A stretch of 56,819 bases of DNA from Anaerozeibacter sp031551775 (lineage in GTDB: Bacteria > Bacillota > Clostridia > Christensenellales > Aristaeellaceae): NCBI GenBank assembly GCA_031551775.1, contig JAVBND010000014.1:1-56819 (forward strand), read 5' to 3'. The translations under genes and the position numbers were made by a program. The number at the start of each line of letters is the position of its first letter. The first letter of the stretch is position 1. The notes under the pieces were generated by a model, which made no database searches, was not told where the DNA came from, and saw only the letters and a program-made list of their open reading frames with translations. Below, piece by piece: positions 29,632 through 39,272 of this stretch.

Positions 29632-29660
29632 ACTATATCATATTATAGGCCCTGTGTCAA
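29632..29660 (-). promoter_or_regulatory. Promoter of the rpmG-secE-nusG-rplKA operon
   Basis: On the minus strand a perfect -35 TTGACA (29655-29660) and -10 TATAGT (29632-29637) are separated by 17 bp. This would give a leader of about 50 nt before rpmG. Confidence 0.85.
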
Positions 29661-29765
29661 TAGTTGTATACTGCGAATATTGCTGGATCAGAAGTTAATT
29701 CTTTTCGGGCGGGCGCGCAGCATGCATACGACGCGGGGATTAGACGTGCACTGCAAACCAAAAAA

Positions 29766-29885
29766 CCCCAACCCCGGAGGGCACCGGGAGGCCGAAGCCT
29801 CCCAACCCCAACCCCGGAGGAAACCGGGAGGCCAAAGCCGCCCAAACCCAACCCCGGAGGGAACGGGGAGGCCGAAGCCTCCCGT
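29766..29885. repeat. Three tandem copies of a 40-bp GC-rich hairpin unit
   Basis: Copies start at 29766, 29806 and 29846, each beginning with a CCCAACCCCGGAGG-like core. Copies 1 and 3 contain the perfect hairpin GGGAGGC-CGAA-GCCTCCC; copy 2 has a changed position in the 3' arm and loop CAAA. The units are contiguous, without spacers. Confidence 0.85.
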
Positions 29886-29893
29886 AAACAACG

Positions 29894-30140
29894 CCCCCGG
29901 CGACCTGCGCGCCGGGGGTGAATCGGATTTTGACCAAGGGAGGGCTTTATCGCCCTCCCGACTCAAAATCCTTTCCCGTCCGATTTCCGCCCGGAAATTC
30001 CCGCAGGAATTTCAGGAAATCGGCCCCGTTACCCCCGCAACCCATTTCGGGGTCCCGACCAATGGTCGGGACCCCGAAATGCCGTCCCCCACTCATCGAA
30101 AAGATTCGCGAAGCGAAGATTTTCGATGACCGCGAAGCGG
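29894..30140. repeat. Array of five strong inverted repeats between the LCP gene and the rpmG promoter
   Basis: In order: a perfect 9-bp stem CCCCCGGCG (29894-29902)/CGCCGGGGG (29910-29918); a two-part stem GATTTTGA (29926-29933)/TCAAAATC (29963-29970) enclosing GGGAGGGC (29938-29945)/GCCCTCCC (29952-29959); nested stems CCGATTTCC (29980-29988)/GGAAATCGG (30015-30023) and GAAATTCC/GGAATTTC (29994-30001, 30006-30013); a perfect 18-bp palindrome with loop AAT (30043-30060, 30064-30081); and ATCGAAAA/TTTTCGAT (30095-30102, 30120-30127) enclosing TTCGC/GCGAA with paired GA mismatches. A small CCGC-GAA-GCGG stem ends the array at the LCP stop codon. No reading frame is convincing. Confidence 0.85.
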
Positions 30141-30142
30141 CG

Positions 30143-31198
30143 TTATTTTTCCAACAAAAACTCAGTCATCGCCTTGAGGTTCTTCTCGCGGTTGGGCACG
30201 TAGACCGCCATGCCGGAGATGGTCTTGGCGGAATAGGACTTGTCGATCGGAATGCGCAACTGCCTGACTTCGCTGTCCTTCAGTTGAAACGCCGCGGGGG
30301 CAAGGGAGAGCATGTCCATGATCGACATGTCGGTCTCCACCTTGTCCATGTTGTTCATCGCCATCTGCGCAAGGTCAAGCATCGACATGTTCTTGATCTT
30401 CTCCATGCACTTGAGGATGACTTCCCTCTGGCGCTCCGTGCGGCCCGCGTCGCCCTTGGGATCGCCGTAGCGGTAGCGCGCGTAGGCTTGCGCCTGCTTG
30501 CCGGTCAGCACCTGTTCTCCGGCCTCAGTGAGCAGCCCGTCGTCCTTGGGCAGCTTGAGCACCTGATTGTCCCATTTGATGATGGCGTTGACGCGCGGCA
30601 CGTATTTTTCCTCCACCGTCAGCGTCAGCCCGCCCAATTGGTCAATGACGCTCGCCAGCGCCGAAAAGTCCACCGCGACATAGTGGTCCACGTCCACGCC
30701 AAAGTTCTGCTTGAGCGTCCGGATCAAAAGATCCGGCCCCCCAAACACATAGGCCGCGTTCAGGCGGTTGTTCTTGCGTCCGGGAATCTCCACGTACAGG
30801 TCGCGCATGAAGGAGGTCATCTTGATGCACTGGTGATCGGCGTCCAGCGTCATGATGATCATGGTATCGGAGCGCCCGCTCTTTTCGTTCGGGCGGCGGT
30901 CAAGGCCGATCAGGAGGATGTTGGTCATTCCGTTGACTGCGGCCAGCACATCCCGGTTGTCCTGAATGCTCGCGGTCATGTCGTCCAGGGCTTCTTCTTC
31001 GTCAGGGTCAAGCACGACATCGTCCTCTTCGCCTTCGGCCAGTTCCGCCGCCTCGTCTTCGTCCGCGGGGTATCCTCCGCCGATTCCCACCGGCGCGGGC
31101 GCGATTGGCTCGGCTGCGGCCAGCACCGCGCCCGAGATGAGCGTGAGCGCAAGCAAGAAGGCCGTCACATGCCGCCAGAAACGCGACTTGATGTACAT
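30143..31198 (-). CDS. LytR-CpsA-Psr (LCP) family cell-wall glycopolymer transferase
   Basis: The 351-residue protein has an N-terminal membrane anchor (TAFLLALTLISGAVLAAAE), an acidic linker rich in Asp/Glu (about residues 45-75) and the LCP domain: NILLIGLDRRPNEKSGRSDT, MTSFMRDLYVEIPGR, RLNAAYVFGG and ALASVIDQLGGLTLTV, then ARYRYGDPKGDAGRTERQRE. LCP enzymes attach teichoic acids or capsule chains from undecaprenyl pyrophosphate to peptidoglycan outside the cell. The start at ATG 31198 follows CGAGGAGATTTTT; the ATG seven codons earlier has no site. Its 3' end abuts the hairpin array. Confidence 0.92.
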   Translation of the reverse strand: MYIKSRFWRHVTAFLLALTLISGAVLAAAEPIAPAPVGIGGGYPADEDEAAELAEGEEDDVVLDPDEEEALDDMTASIQDNRDVLAAVNGMTNILLIGLDRRPNEKSGRSDTMIIMTLDADHQCIKMTSFMRDLYVEIPGRKNNRLNAAYVFGGPDLLIRTLKQNFGVDVDHYVAVDFSALASVIDQLGGLTLTVEEKYVPRVNAIIKWDNQVLKLPKDDGLLTEAGEQVLTGKQAQAYARYRYGDPKGDAGRTERQREVILKCMEKIKNMSMLDLAQMAMNNMDKVETDMSIMDMLSLAPAAFQLKDSEVRQLRIPIDKSYSAKTISGMAVYVPNREKNLKAMTEFLLEK

Positions 31199-31324
31199 AA
31201 AAATCTCCTCGTTTCTCATACAAACATCTACGTATATAGACGTATTATAAACGGGGAGGTTGCCGATATCTACGGCATGATGATTAACTTATTAAGGCTT
31301 TTTTAGCATTTTGGCAGGAAATGG

Positions 31325-31804
31325 CTATCCCGCCTCCCGAATGCTTAGAATATAGCGCCCAAAGGATTTTACCGTGACCTTCCTGCCCGGTTCAACGGCA
31401 GGAAAGGGGTAGCCCGCATCCCAGTAATAAACCTGGTCCGCCAAAGCCTTGGGGTCTTTTTTCGACGGGTCTTGCCCAAAAACGACATCGCGAACCAGCA
31501 CGCCGTCCTCCGTCATGTGCGCCTCACATTGGGCGGCGGTGAACCAGAGCGTGTTTTCATGGGAGCGGCCGGCGGCCACATCCAGCAAAAAGCGGCGGTA
31601 GCGGCGCCAAGGCGCGGCACGCAGCGCGTAAACGCCGTATGCCGCCATGACCAGGAGCGCAAGCGCCAGCGCTCCGGCAAGCTTTTGGCGTTGAATCAGC
31701 GCCCAGAGCGCCGCCGCGAAACCCGCCGCAAGAAGCGCCAGGGACAGGATGGTTTCGCGCTTGGCGCGCTTGCCTACGTTTAAGAGCACGTCTTCCGTGT
31801 ACAT
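31325..31804 (-). CDS. Small membrane protein of unknown function
   Basis: The product is about 159 residues from ATG 31804, preceded by TTGGAGGAAAA. Two hydrophobic helices lie in residues about 18-56 (ILSLALLAAGFAAALWALIQ and KLAGALALALLVMAAYGVYA), followed by a basic segment and a soluble C-terminal half with no motif I recognise. It lies 34 bp downstream of the CbiC-like gene in the same direction and may be co-transcribed. No function can be assigned. Confidence 0.7.
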   Translation of the reverse strand: MYTEDVLLNVGKRAKRETILSLALLAAGFAAALWALIQRQKLAGALALALLVMAAYGVYALRAAPWRRYRRFLLDVAAGRSHENTLWFTAAQCEAHMTEDGVLVRDVVFGQDPSKKDPKALADQVYYWDAGYPFPAVEPGRKVTVKSFGRYILSIREAG

Positions 31805-31838
31805 TTTTCCTCCAACGCTCCCGTCCGAACCCAACGCT

Positions 31839-32456
31839 TTACAGGTTTTGCTGCTTGATCGCTTCCATCATGAGCGCGTTGATGACGCTGGCGACGACGC
31901 TCGCGCCACCCTTCTTGCCCCTGACCACGATGGATGCCAGGTCGCTTTCCCAAATGCGCTCCTTGAGCTGGACAACGCTCGCAAATCCCGTCGGCGCGGC
32001 CAGCACCACCACGTCGCCAAGGGCGTCGGCCTGGGCGCGCTTGAGCAATTGGCTCAGCGCCATGGGCGCGGAACCCACCGCGATCATCTTAAGCCCCGGC
32101 AGGTTCAGCGCATAGTCCAGCGCCACCTCAGCGCGCGTTTTGCGTTTTTGTTCAGCCGTCACGACGACTTGAGGTTCATCAATGAAGCACTCGGTGGTTA
32201 TGCCCAGCCGCTCGGCCATGTTGCCATCAATATCAGCCAATGCCAACGTGGTATCTGTGACGATGATGCCGCCCGACATCATGACATGGCGGATCATGGT
32301 CAGCGCCGTGGAACTGAAGTGGATGCTTTCGACAACCGATTCGTCCCCCAGGATTTGCCCCACATTTTGCATGATCGCATTCATTTCACTCGTGACATAA
32401 GGCATGGCGGTTTTACGGCGCGAAACATCGCGCTGTGGTCTTCGCTCGATTGCCAT
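31839..32456 (-). CDS. CbiC/CobH-like precorrin-8X methylmutase family protein
   Basis: The 205-residue protein matches the precorrin isomerase family: a candidate catalytic His46 in VESIHFSST, the GGIIVTDTTLALADIDG strand-loop, AAPTGFASVVQLKERIWES and the glycine-rich VVRGKKGGASVVASVINALM. CbiC moves a methyl group from C-11 to C-12 in corrin ring synthesis. No other cobalamin gene is in the window and a membrane protein gene follows, so either the pathway is split or this protein has another role. The -35 TTGACA at 32550-32555 lies upstream. The start at ATG 32456 is provisional; M18 is an alternative. Confidence 0.75.
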   Translation of the reverse strand: MAIERRPQRDVSRRKTAMPYVTSEMNAIMQNVGQILGDESVVESIHFSSTALTMIRHVMMSGGIIVTDTTLALADIDGNMAERLGITTECFIDEPQVVVTAEQKRKTRAEVALDYALNLPGLKMIAVGSAPMALSQLLKRAQADALGDVVVLAAPTGFASVVQLKERIWESDLASIVVRGKKGGASVVASVINALMMEAIKQQNL

Positions 32457-32526
32457 CTACGGACCAGCCTTTCTATTCCCCCGGATTGACTCATCGTCTG
32501 TGTGAAACAAACGATCTTTCCAAAAA

Positions 32527-32555
32527 GGATAACAGAACATTGTGTTTCGTGTCAA
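32527..32555 (-). promoter_or_regulatory. Probable promoter of the CbiC-like gene
   Basis: On the minus strand a perfect -35 TTGACA (32550-32555) and a weak -10 TTATCC (32527-32532) lie 17 bp apart. The weak -10 suggests low basal expression or activation. Confidence 0.5.
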
Positions 32556-32580
32556 GCAAGGCGCCATTACGATCACGCTT

Positions 32581-32608
32581 AAAAAAATGACGATTTTAGA
32601 CTAATCGT
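32581..32608 (-). terminator. Intrinsic terminator of clpB
   Basis: On the minus strand, ACGATT (32603-32608) and AATCGT (32590-32595) form a 6-bp stem followed by a T run (32581-32587). The stem is short but well placed just after the clpB stop codon. Confidence 0.65.
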
Positions 32609-32611
32609 GGA

Positions 32612-35224
<2,613 letters not shown>

Positions 35225-35249
35225 ATAAACAAGCCCCCCTTGGATGGTC

Positions 35250-35295
35250 TTTGTCTTTCTTTGACCATTATAAATCCAAGCAGGAGGGGCGTCAA
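35250..35295 (-). promoter_or_regulatory. Promoter of clpB with CtsR-type operator
   Basis: On the minus strand -35 TTGACG (35290-35295) and a perfect -10 TATAAT (35267-35272) are 17 bp apart. Directly downstream lies GGTCAAA-GAA-AGACAAA (35250-35266), matching the CtsR heptad tandem repeat RGTCAAA-NAN-RGTCAAA with one mismatch. CtsR bound there would cover the start site and repress until heat stress. Confidence 0.8.
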
Positions 35296-35331
35296 ATTAA
35301 TTTCGTATTAACTTCTGTTGGGAAGCCTGAA

Positions 35332-36129
35332 TCAGGCCAAGTATAGGGAGCGCAGCGCCTGGATACGGCTCTTGTCCATGCCCATGGCTTCCTCAAGGTA
35401 GTTCTTCATCGAGCCATAGCGTGTGTCCGCGGCCAAAAACAGCGCTTCGATGTACTTGGGGCTCACGCCGTACGCTTGCGTAACCACCTGACGGATTTCC
35501 TCGGGCGCGTCGCCCAATCGCCTAAGCGCCATGGCCATGTCCGCCCGGGTAAATTCGCCGGTCGCCATATAGTCCTCTATGATGAGTTCGCGCTCCACGC
35601 CCAGCGCGCTAAGCAGCAGCGCCGTGCCCACGCCCACGCGGTCCTTGCCCGCGCTGCAATGCCACAACGTCGCACCCTCGCGCGTTTCGAGCAACAGGTC
35701 AAAGAAACGCTTATACCCGGTCCGCGCGGACGGGCTCAGCGCGAGCTGACAGTAAATGTCGATCATGTAGGCATCGATGCCCTGATCCCGGCTCAGCTTC
35801 ATGAGCCCCTCGATCAGCGCTTCGGGTGAACCGGTTTCAAAGGTTATGCCCAACGCTTCGCCGCTTAAGATGGGGTTGAAGACCTCGTGAACGCCGCTGA
35901 TTTCAATTTCCGGCCGTTCGGCGCGCTCGACGTCTGTCCTAAAATCGATGACCTGCTTGAGTTGGTATTCCTGTTGCAGCACTTCCTTATCCCGCTCGGT
36001 CAGGCCCGTCAGTTCTCCGCTTCGGATCAAACGCTTCGGGCGGATAGACCGGCCGTCCGCTCCCGGAAAGCCGCCCAAGTCCCGCGCGTTCATCGCGCCC
36101 TCAAGCGCGATCCGTCCTATCTTCTGCAT
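35332..36129 (-). CDS. Tyrosine/serine protein phosphatase (Y_phosphatase3 family)
   Basis: The 265-residue protein starts at ATG 36129 behind AAGGAGAAGAAGGCA. It carries the phosphatase signature HCSAGKDRVG with nucleophile Cys158 and Arg164, and the N-terminal ALEGAMNARDLGGFPGADGR and RLIRSGELTGLT segments typical of this family of bacterial phosphatases, some of which act on phosphotyrosine or phosphoinositides. It has no signal peptide. It is monocistronic between clpB and the divergent TRAP genes. The substrate is unknown. Confidence 0.9.
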   Translation of the reverse strand: MQKIGRIALEGAMNARDLGGFPGADGRSIRPKRLIRSGELTGLTERDKEVLQQEYQLKQVIDFRTDVERAERPEIEISGVHEVFNPILSGEALGITFETGSPEALIEGLMKLSRDQGIDAYMIDIYCQLALSPSARTGYKRFFDLLLETREGATLWHCSAGKDRVGVGTALLLSALGVERELIIEDYMATGEFTRADMAMALRRLGDAPEEIRQVVTQAYGVSPKYIEALFLAADTRYGSMKNYLEEAMGMDKSRIQALRSLYLA

Positions 36130-36377
36130 TGCCTTCTTCTCCTTATCGCTCAATGCACCTATTATACCACGGCGGACGCGAAATTGAGCCACTTCCAATT
36201 ATGAAGATTGTACAAACTCAACGCGCAAACTTTATCTCTTAACAATTTCTGTATGCGATTGGGCTTTTTCTTTATGCCATTCGAATAGCCTGTACGACAA
36301 AGCTGTACTACAATCATGGGTATAACAGGAAGCAAACAGTCGCTACACATTTGCTTCACGATTTAGGAGGGATCGAA
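36130..36377. promoter_or_regulatory. Divergent gap before the TRAP genes, with direct repeat near the -10
   Basis: The gap holds a direct repeat GTACGACAA (36292-36300) and GTACTACAA (36305-36313), period 13 bp, the second running into a -10-like TACAAT (36309-36314). No -35 of quality is seen. The repeat may be an activator site. The ribosome binding site GGAGGG precedes the DctQ start. No gene is found in the gap. Confidence 0.4.
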
Positions 36378-36962
36378 ATGAAACTGCCGGCGCCGATCAA
36401 ACGAACAGGTCATTTCCTTAGAGACACGGTTGAGATCTACATCCCCGCCCTGAGCTTTATCATCATGTTCATGATCTTTGTCTTGCAGATTTTCTTCCGC
36501 TACGTGGTGCGCCAGCCCTTGCCGTGGGCGTATGAGGTGACGGTTTCGTGCTATTTGTGGTTGGTGATCCTGGGCGCGTGTTTTGCCCAGCGCGACCGCT
36601 CTCACGTCATGTTTACGCTTTTCTACGACAAACTGGGCACTAAGGGCAAAGCCTTTTGCGCGTTCCTCGGCAACACCCTGATCGCCTTTTGCTTCTCGGT
36701 TTCGATCATCCCCAGCATACAATTTGTGGACTTCATGAAGATGAGCAAGACCAGCGTGCTCAAGGTAGGGCTCAACTGGATTTACGCACCCTACATCGTG
36801 TTTTTGATCTTCATGGTTTTCTACATGCTGCGCGACATGGTCCATGAATTCAGGATCTTCACGGGCATCGCCAGCAATGAAGAAGCGCGGGCGTACCTCA
36901 ACGAATCGCTGACCGAATACGAACAGGCCATGGAAATGGCCGAGAAGGAGGCAGCGCTGTGA
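36378..36962 (+). CDS. dctQ: TRAP transporter small permease (DctQ)
   Basis: The 194-residue protein has four membrane helices with the DctQ pattern FRYVVRQPLPWAYEVTVSCY, then LWLVILGACFAQRDRSHV. DctQ pairs with DctM for sodium-driven import of carboxylates or similar solutes captured by an extracytoplasmic DctP protein. ATG 36378 has GGAGGGATCGAA upstream; the earlier ATG lacks a site. It overlaps dctM by 4 bp. No dctP gene is adjacent, which is unusual. Confidence 0.92.
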   Translation: MKLPAPIKRTGHFLRDTVEIYIPALSFIIMFMIFVLQIFFRYVVRQPLPWAYEVTVSCYLWLVILGACFAQRDRSHVMFTLFYDKLGTKGKAFCAFLGNTLIAFCFSVSIIPSIQFVDFMKMSKTSVLKVGLNWIYAPYIVFLIFMVFYMLRDMVHEFRIFTGIASNEEARAYLNESLTEYEQAMEMAEKEAAL

Positions 36963-38254
36963 GTTTGCCGCTGATTTGCTTCCTCGTGGTATTTGTGCTG
37001 ATCTTCATCCTGCGCATGCCCATCCCGCACGGCCTCATGTGCGCCTCAATCATTTACTTCCTGGTTCTGGGCGAACCGATCAAGATGGTCGGCCAGCAGA
37101 CGCTCAAGACCTTCTACACCAACTACACCATCATTGCCGTGCCGCTGTTTATCTTCGCCGCCAACGTCATGAACACCGGCAAGGTGACCGACAAGGTGTA
37201 CGGCTTTGCGTTAAGCCTCGTCGGCGGCCTCAAGGGCGGCCTCGGCCACGTCAACATCTTGGGCTCGCTGGTGTTCGCGGGCATGACCGGCTCGGCCATT
37301 GCCGACGCGTCGGGCCTTGGCAAGATGGAGATTGAGCACATGCGCCAGGAAGGGTATGACGACGGGTTTTCCTGCGCCATGACCGCGGCGTCCGCCGTGC
37401 TCGGACCGACCTTCCCCCCTTCGATCCCCATGGTCATCTACGCCATGTTTTCAGGCTCTTCCGTAGGCGCGCTGTTCTTGGGCGGCATGGTCCCGGCACT
37501 CCTCTTGACCGCCGCGCTGATGCTGTACGTGGCCTATATGTCGGGCAAACGCAACTACCCGCGCGGAACCAGGATGGGCGCCCAGCAGTTTCTCAAGTAC
37601 ACCATTTCGGCGATACCGGCGCTGCTCACCCCCGTGGTGCTGCTCGCGGGCATCTACACAGGCGTCATGACGCCCACCGAGGCCGGCGCGGTCGCGGGCT
37701 TCTACGCGCTGATCGTCGCGGCGATCGGCTACCGCATGATGGGGTGGAAACAGCTGTGGAGCGTCATCGTCGATACGGTCAAGGGCGTGGGCACCTGCTC
37801 GCTCATGATCGGCGCGGCCTCCTGCATCAACTACATCGCGGCGCGCGAACAGGTCGCAAGCAACGTGGCCAGGCTGATCTTAAACGCCACCAGCAACCCC
37901 ATGGTGTTTCTTTTGATCGTCAACATTGCCATCCTGATCCTGGGCATGTTCATCGATACCTCGGTCATCCAGGTGGTCTTCGTGCCGCTGATGATCCCCA
38001 TCGCGTCAAGCCTGGGCATCGACCTGGTCCACTTCGGCCTCGTCGTCATCCTCAACATGATGATCGGCCTGTGCACGCCGCCGTTTGGCATGCTGCTGTT
38101 CATCACGAGCGGCATATCGGGCACGCCGCTCAAGGAGGTCATCAAAGAAATATGGTGGCCAATCGCGGTCATGCTGGCCGTGCTGCTGATCGTCACCTAC
38201 ATTCCCGACGTGGTCTTGTTCCTGCCAAGGGTATTTATGGGATACAACGGGTAG
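36959..38254 (+). CDS. dctM: TRAP transporter large permease (DctM)
   Basis: The 431-residue membrane protein has about eleven or twelve helices and DctM family motifs: RMPIPHGLMCASIIYFLV, AVPLFIFAANVMNTG, GMTGSAIADASGLGKMEIEH and FPPSIPMVIYAMFSGSSVGA, with LNMMIGLCTPPFGMLLFIT near the end. It is the substrate-moving subunit. The GTG start at 36959 overlaps the dctQ stop. Transcription ends at a terminator just downstream. Confidence 0.95.
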   Translation: MSLPLICFLVVFVLIFILRMPIPHGLMCASIIYFLVLGEPIKMVGQQTLKTFYTNYTIIAVPLFIFAANVMNTGKVTDKVYGFALSLVGGLKGGLGHVNILGSLVFAGMTGSAIADASGLGKMEIEHMRQEGYDDGFSCAMTAASAVLGPTFPPSIPMVIYAMFSGSSVGALFLGGMVPALLLTAALMLYVAYMSGKRNYPRGTRMGAQQFLKYTISAIPALLTPVVLLAGIYTGVMTPTEAGAVAGFYALIVAAIGYRMMGWKQLWSVIVDTVKGVGTCSLMIGAASCINYIAAREQVASNVARLILNATSNPMVFLLIVNIAILILGMFIDTSVIQVVFVPLMIPIASSLGIDLVHFGLVVILNMMIGLCTPPFGMLLFITSGISGTPLKEVIKEIWWPIAVMLAVLLIVTYIPDVVLFLPRVFMGYNG

Positions 38255-38271
38255 CGCGCGGCTGAAAAAAT

Positions 38272-38311
38272 GGGCGTTGCCATTGGCAGCGCCCGTCTTT
38301 TTGTGTACAAT
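38272..38311 (+). terminator. Terminator of dctQM with an embedded promoter for the mocA-like gene
   Basis: GGGCGTTGCC (38272-38281) and GGCAGCGCCC (38285-38294) form a 10-bp stem followed by GTCTTTTT. The same DNA holds -35 TTGGCA (38283-38288) and -10 TACAAT (38306-38311), 17 bp apart, so the next gene seems to start from a promoter inside the terminator. Confidence 0.7.
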
Positions 38312-38342
38312 GGAGGCATAACGTCAAAGGGGGCGGCGCTTT

Positions 38343-38933
38343 GTGAAAGTGGGCGCGGTGGTGCTGGCGTCGGGGACGTCCGAGCGCTTTGGCAAGAACA
38401 AGCTGACGGCGGACTTTTGCGGGCGCAGCGTCATTTCGTGGGCGCTTACGCAGATTCCGCCTTCGGTCGATCGCGTAGTGGTGGTCACGCGCTCGGAAGA
38501 TGTCGCGGACCGCGCGCGCGCAATGGACGCCAATGTCATCGTGCACGATCTGCCAAACCTATCGGACACCATTCGCCTGGGCGTTGCGCAAATGCGGGAT
38601 ATGGACGCTTGCATCTTCCTCGTGGCCGACCAGCCTGCGCTGAGCAGGGCGACCGTCGAGAAAATGCTGCGGGTATTCGCGCAAGACCCCACCCGGATCC
38701 TGCGCGCGGCTTTTGCGGGCGCGCCGGGCAATCCCGTGCTGTTCCCGGCATGTCTCTTTGGCGAACTTGAATCCCTTTCCCCGGGCGAGAGCGGAAGCAG
38801 TGTGATCCGGCGGCACGGGGCGTTGGTTGCGCTCGTCGAAGCGGGCGCCGCCTTCGAGCTGATGGACGTGGACACGCCCGAGCAAATGGAGCGCTTAAAA
38901 CGCGTTCTCTCCGAAAACCCGCTTGACATTTAA
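38343..38933 (+). CDS. mocA: MocA-like molybdenum cofactor cytidylyltransferase / NTP transferase
   Basis: The 196-residue protein is a MobA/MocA-type nucleotidyltransferase. The N-terminal loop VVLASGTSERFGKNKLTADF binds the nucleotide and phosphate, and FLVADQPALSRATVEKML holds the metal-binding Asp. Such enzymes make the cytosine dinucleotide form of molybdopterin used by xanthine-dehydrogenase-type enzymes, which fits the molybdenum hydroxylase gene 6 kb downstream. The GTG start at 38343 lies behind AAGGGGGCGGCGCTTT. The exact nucleotide used is inferred. Confidence 0.85.
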   Translation: MKVGAVVLASGTSERFGKNKLTADFCGRSVISWALTQIPPSVDRVVVVTRSEDVADRARAMDANVIVHDLPNLSDTIRLGVAQMRDMDACIFLVADQPALSRATVEKMLRVFAQDPTRILRAAFAGAPGNPVLFPACLFGELESLSPGESGSSVIRRHGALVALVEAGAAFELMDVDTPEQMERLKRVLSENPLDI

Positions 38934-39002
38934 GCAAAATCTACAATTACTTCTCGATATTATGTGCAATACAATGTATTTTCAGCAAAATTCATAACGG
39001 GC

Positions 39003-39031
39003 TTGCACAAGCGCGCGATTTGTAGTAAAAT
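39003..39031 (+). promoter_or_regulatory. Promoter of the purine-degradation operon
   Basis: -35 TTGCAC (39003-39008) and -10 TAAAAT (39026-39031) are 17 bp apart. The expected start near 39038 is just before the structured leader. Confidence 0.7.
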
Positions 39032-39041
39032 TGTCACAGCA

Positions 39042-39224
39042 TTGACGAAGGAGGAACTTTGCCCGGGAGCGAACCCTGGGCATGCTGGCCAAATGACAGT
39101 AGCTGCAAGGTAGTGCTTAGCGCACGGGCTATTCCGATGACGGGATAACCGGCGATAGCTATTGTCTCGTCAAGTATACGGAATTTGCTCATTTGGACGC
39201 ATGGACGTTCAAATGGGTTTTTTT
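39042..39224 (+). ncRNA. Structured leader RNA with terminator: candidate riboswitch of unknown class
   Basis: A closing stem TTGACGA (39042-39048)/TCGTCAA (39167-39173) encloses a hairpin GCCCGGG...CCCTGGGC (39061-39081) and a long stem GACAGTAGC (39095-39103)/GCTATTGTC (39158-39166). The long stem contains hairpins GTGC/GCAC and GGCTATTCC (39127-39135)/GGGATAACC (39142-39150). A terminator follows: CATTTGGACG (39190-39199)/CGTTCAAATG (39206-39215), then T7. CCAAATGA (39089-39096) is exactly complementary to TCATTTGG (39189-39196) and would form an antiterminator. I do not recognise the purine, Moco, guanidine, ZTP or THF classes in it. Ligand binding is inferred. Confidence 0.7.
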
Positions 39225-39272
39225 GTGCTGAGGGTAACCGACTTTGACGAGGAATAATGAGGAGGAAACAGC

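Noticed and set aside
29766..29885. Possible CRISPR array
   Set aside because: Repeat units are contiguous with no unique spacers and no cas genes are nearby; they are tandem hairpin units.
29918..31306. 462-codon plus-strand open frame over the hairpin array and LCP gene
   Set aside because: It is antisense to the LCP gene and reads through palindromes; no domain and no ribosome binding site.
39042..39224. Known purine, Moco, guanidine, ZTP, THF, SAM or c-di-GMP riboswitch
   Set aside because: Conserved core sequences of these classes as I remember them are not present; a covariance search is needed to exclude them fully.
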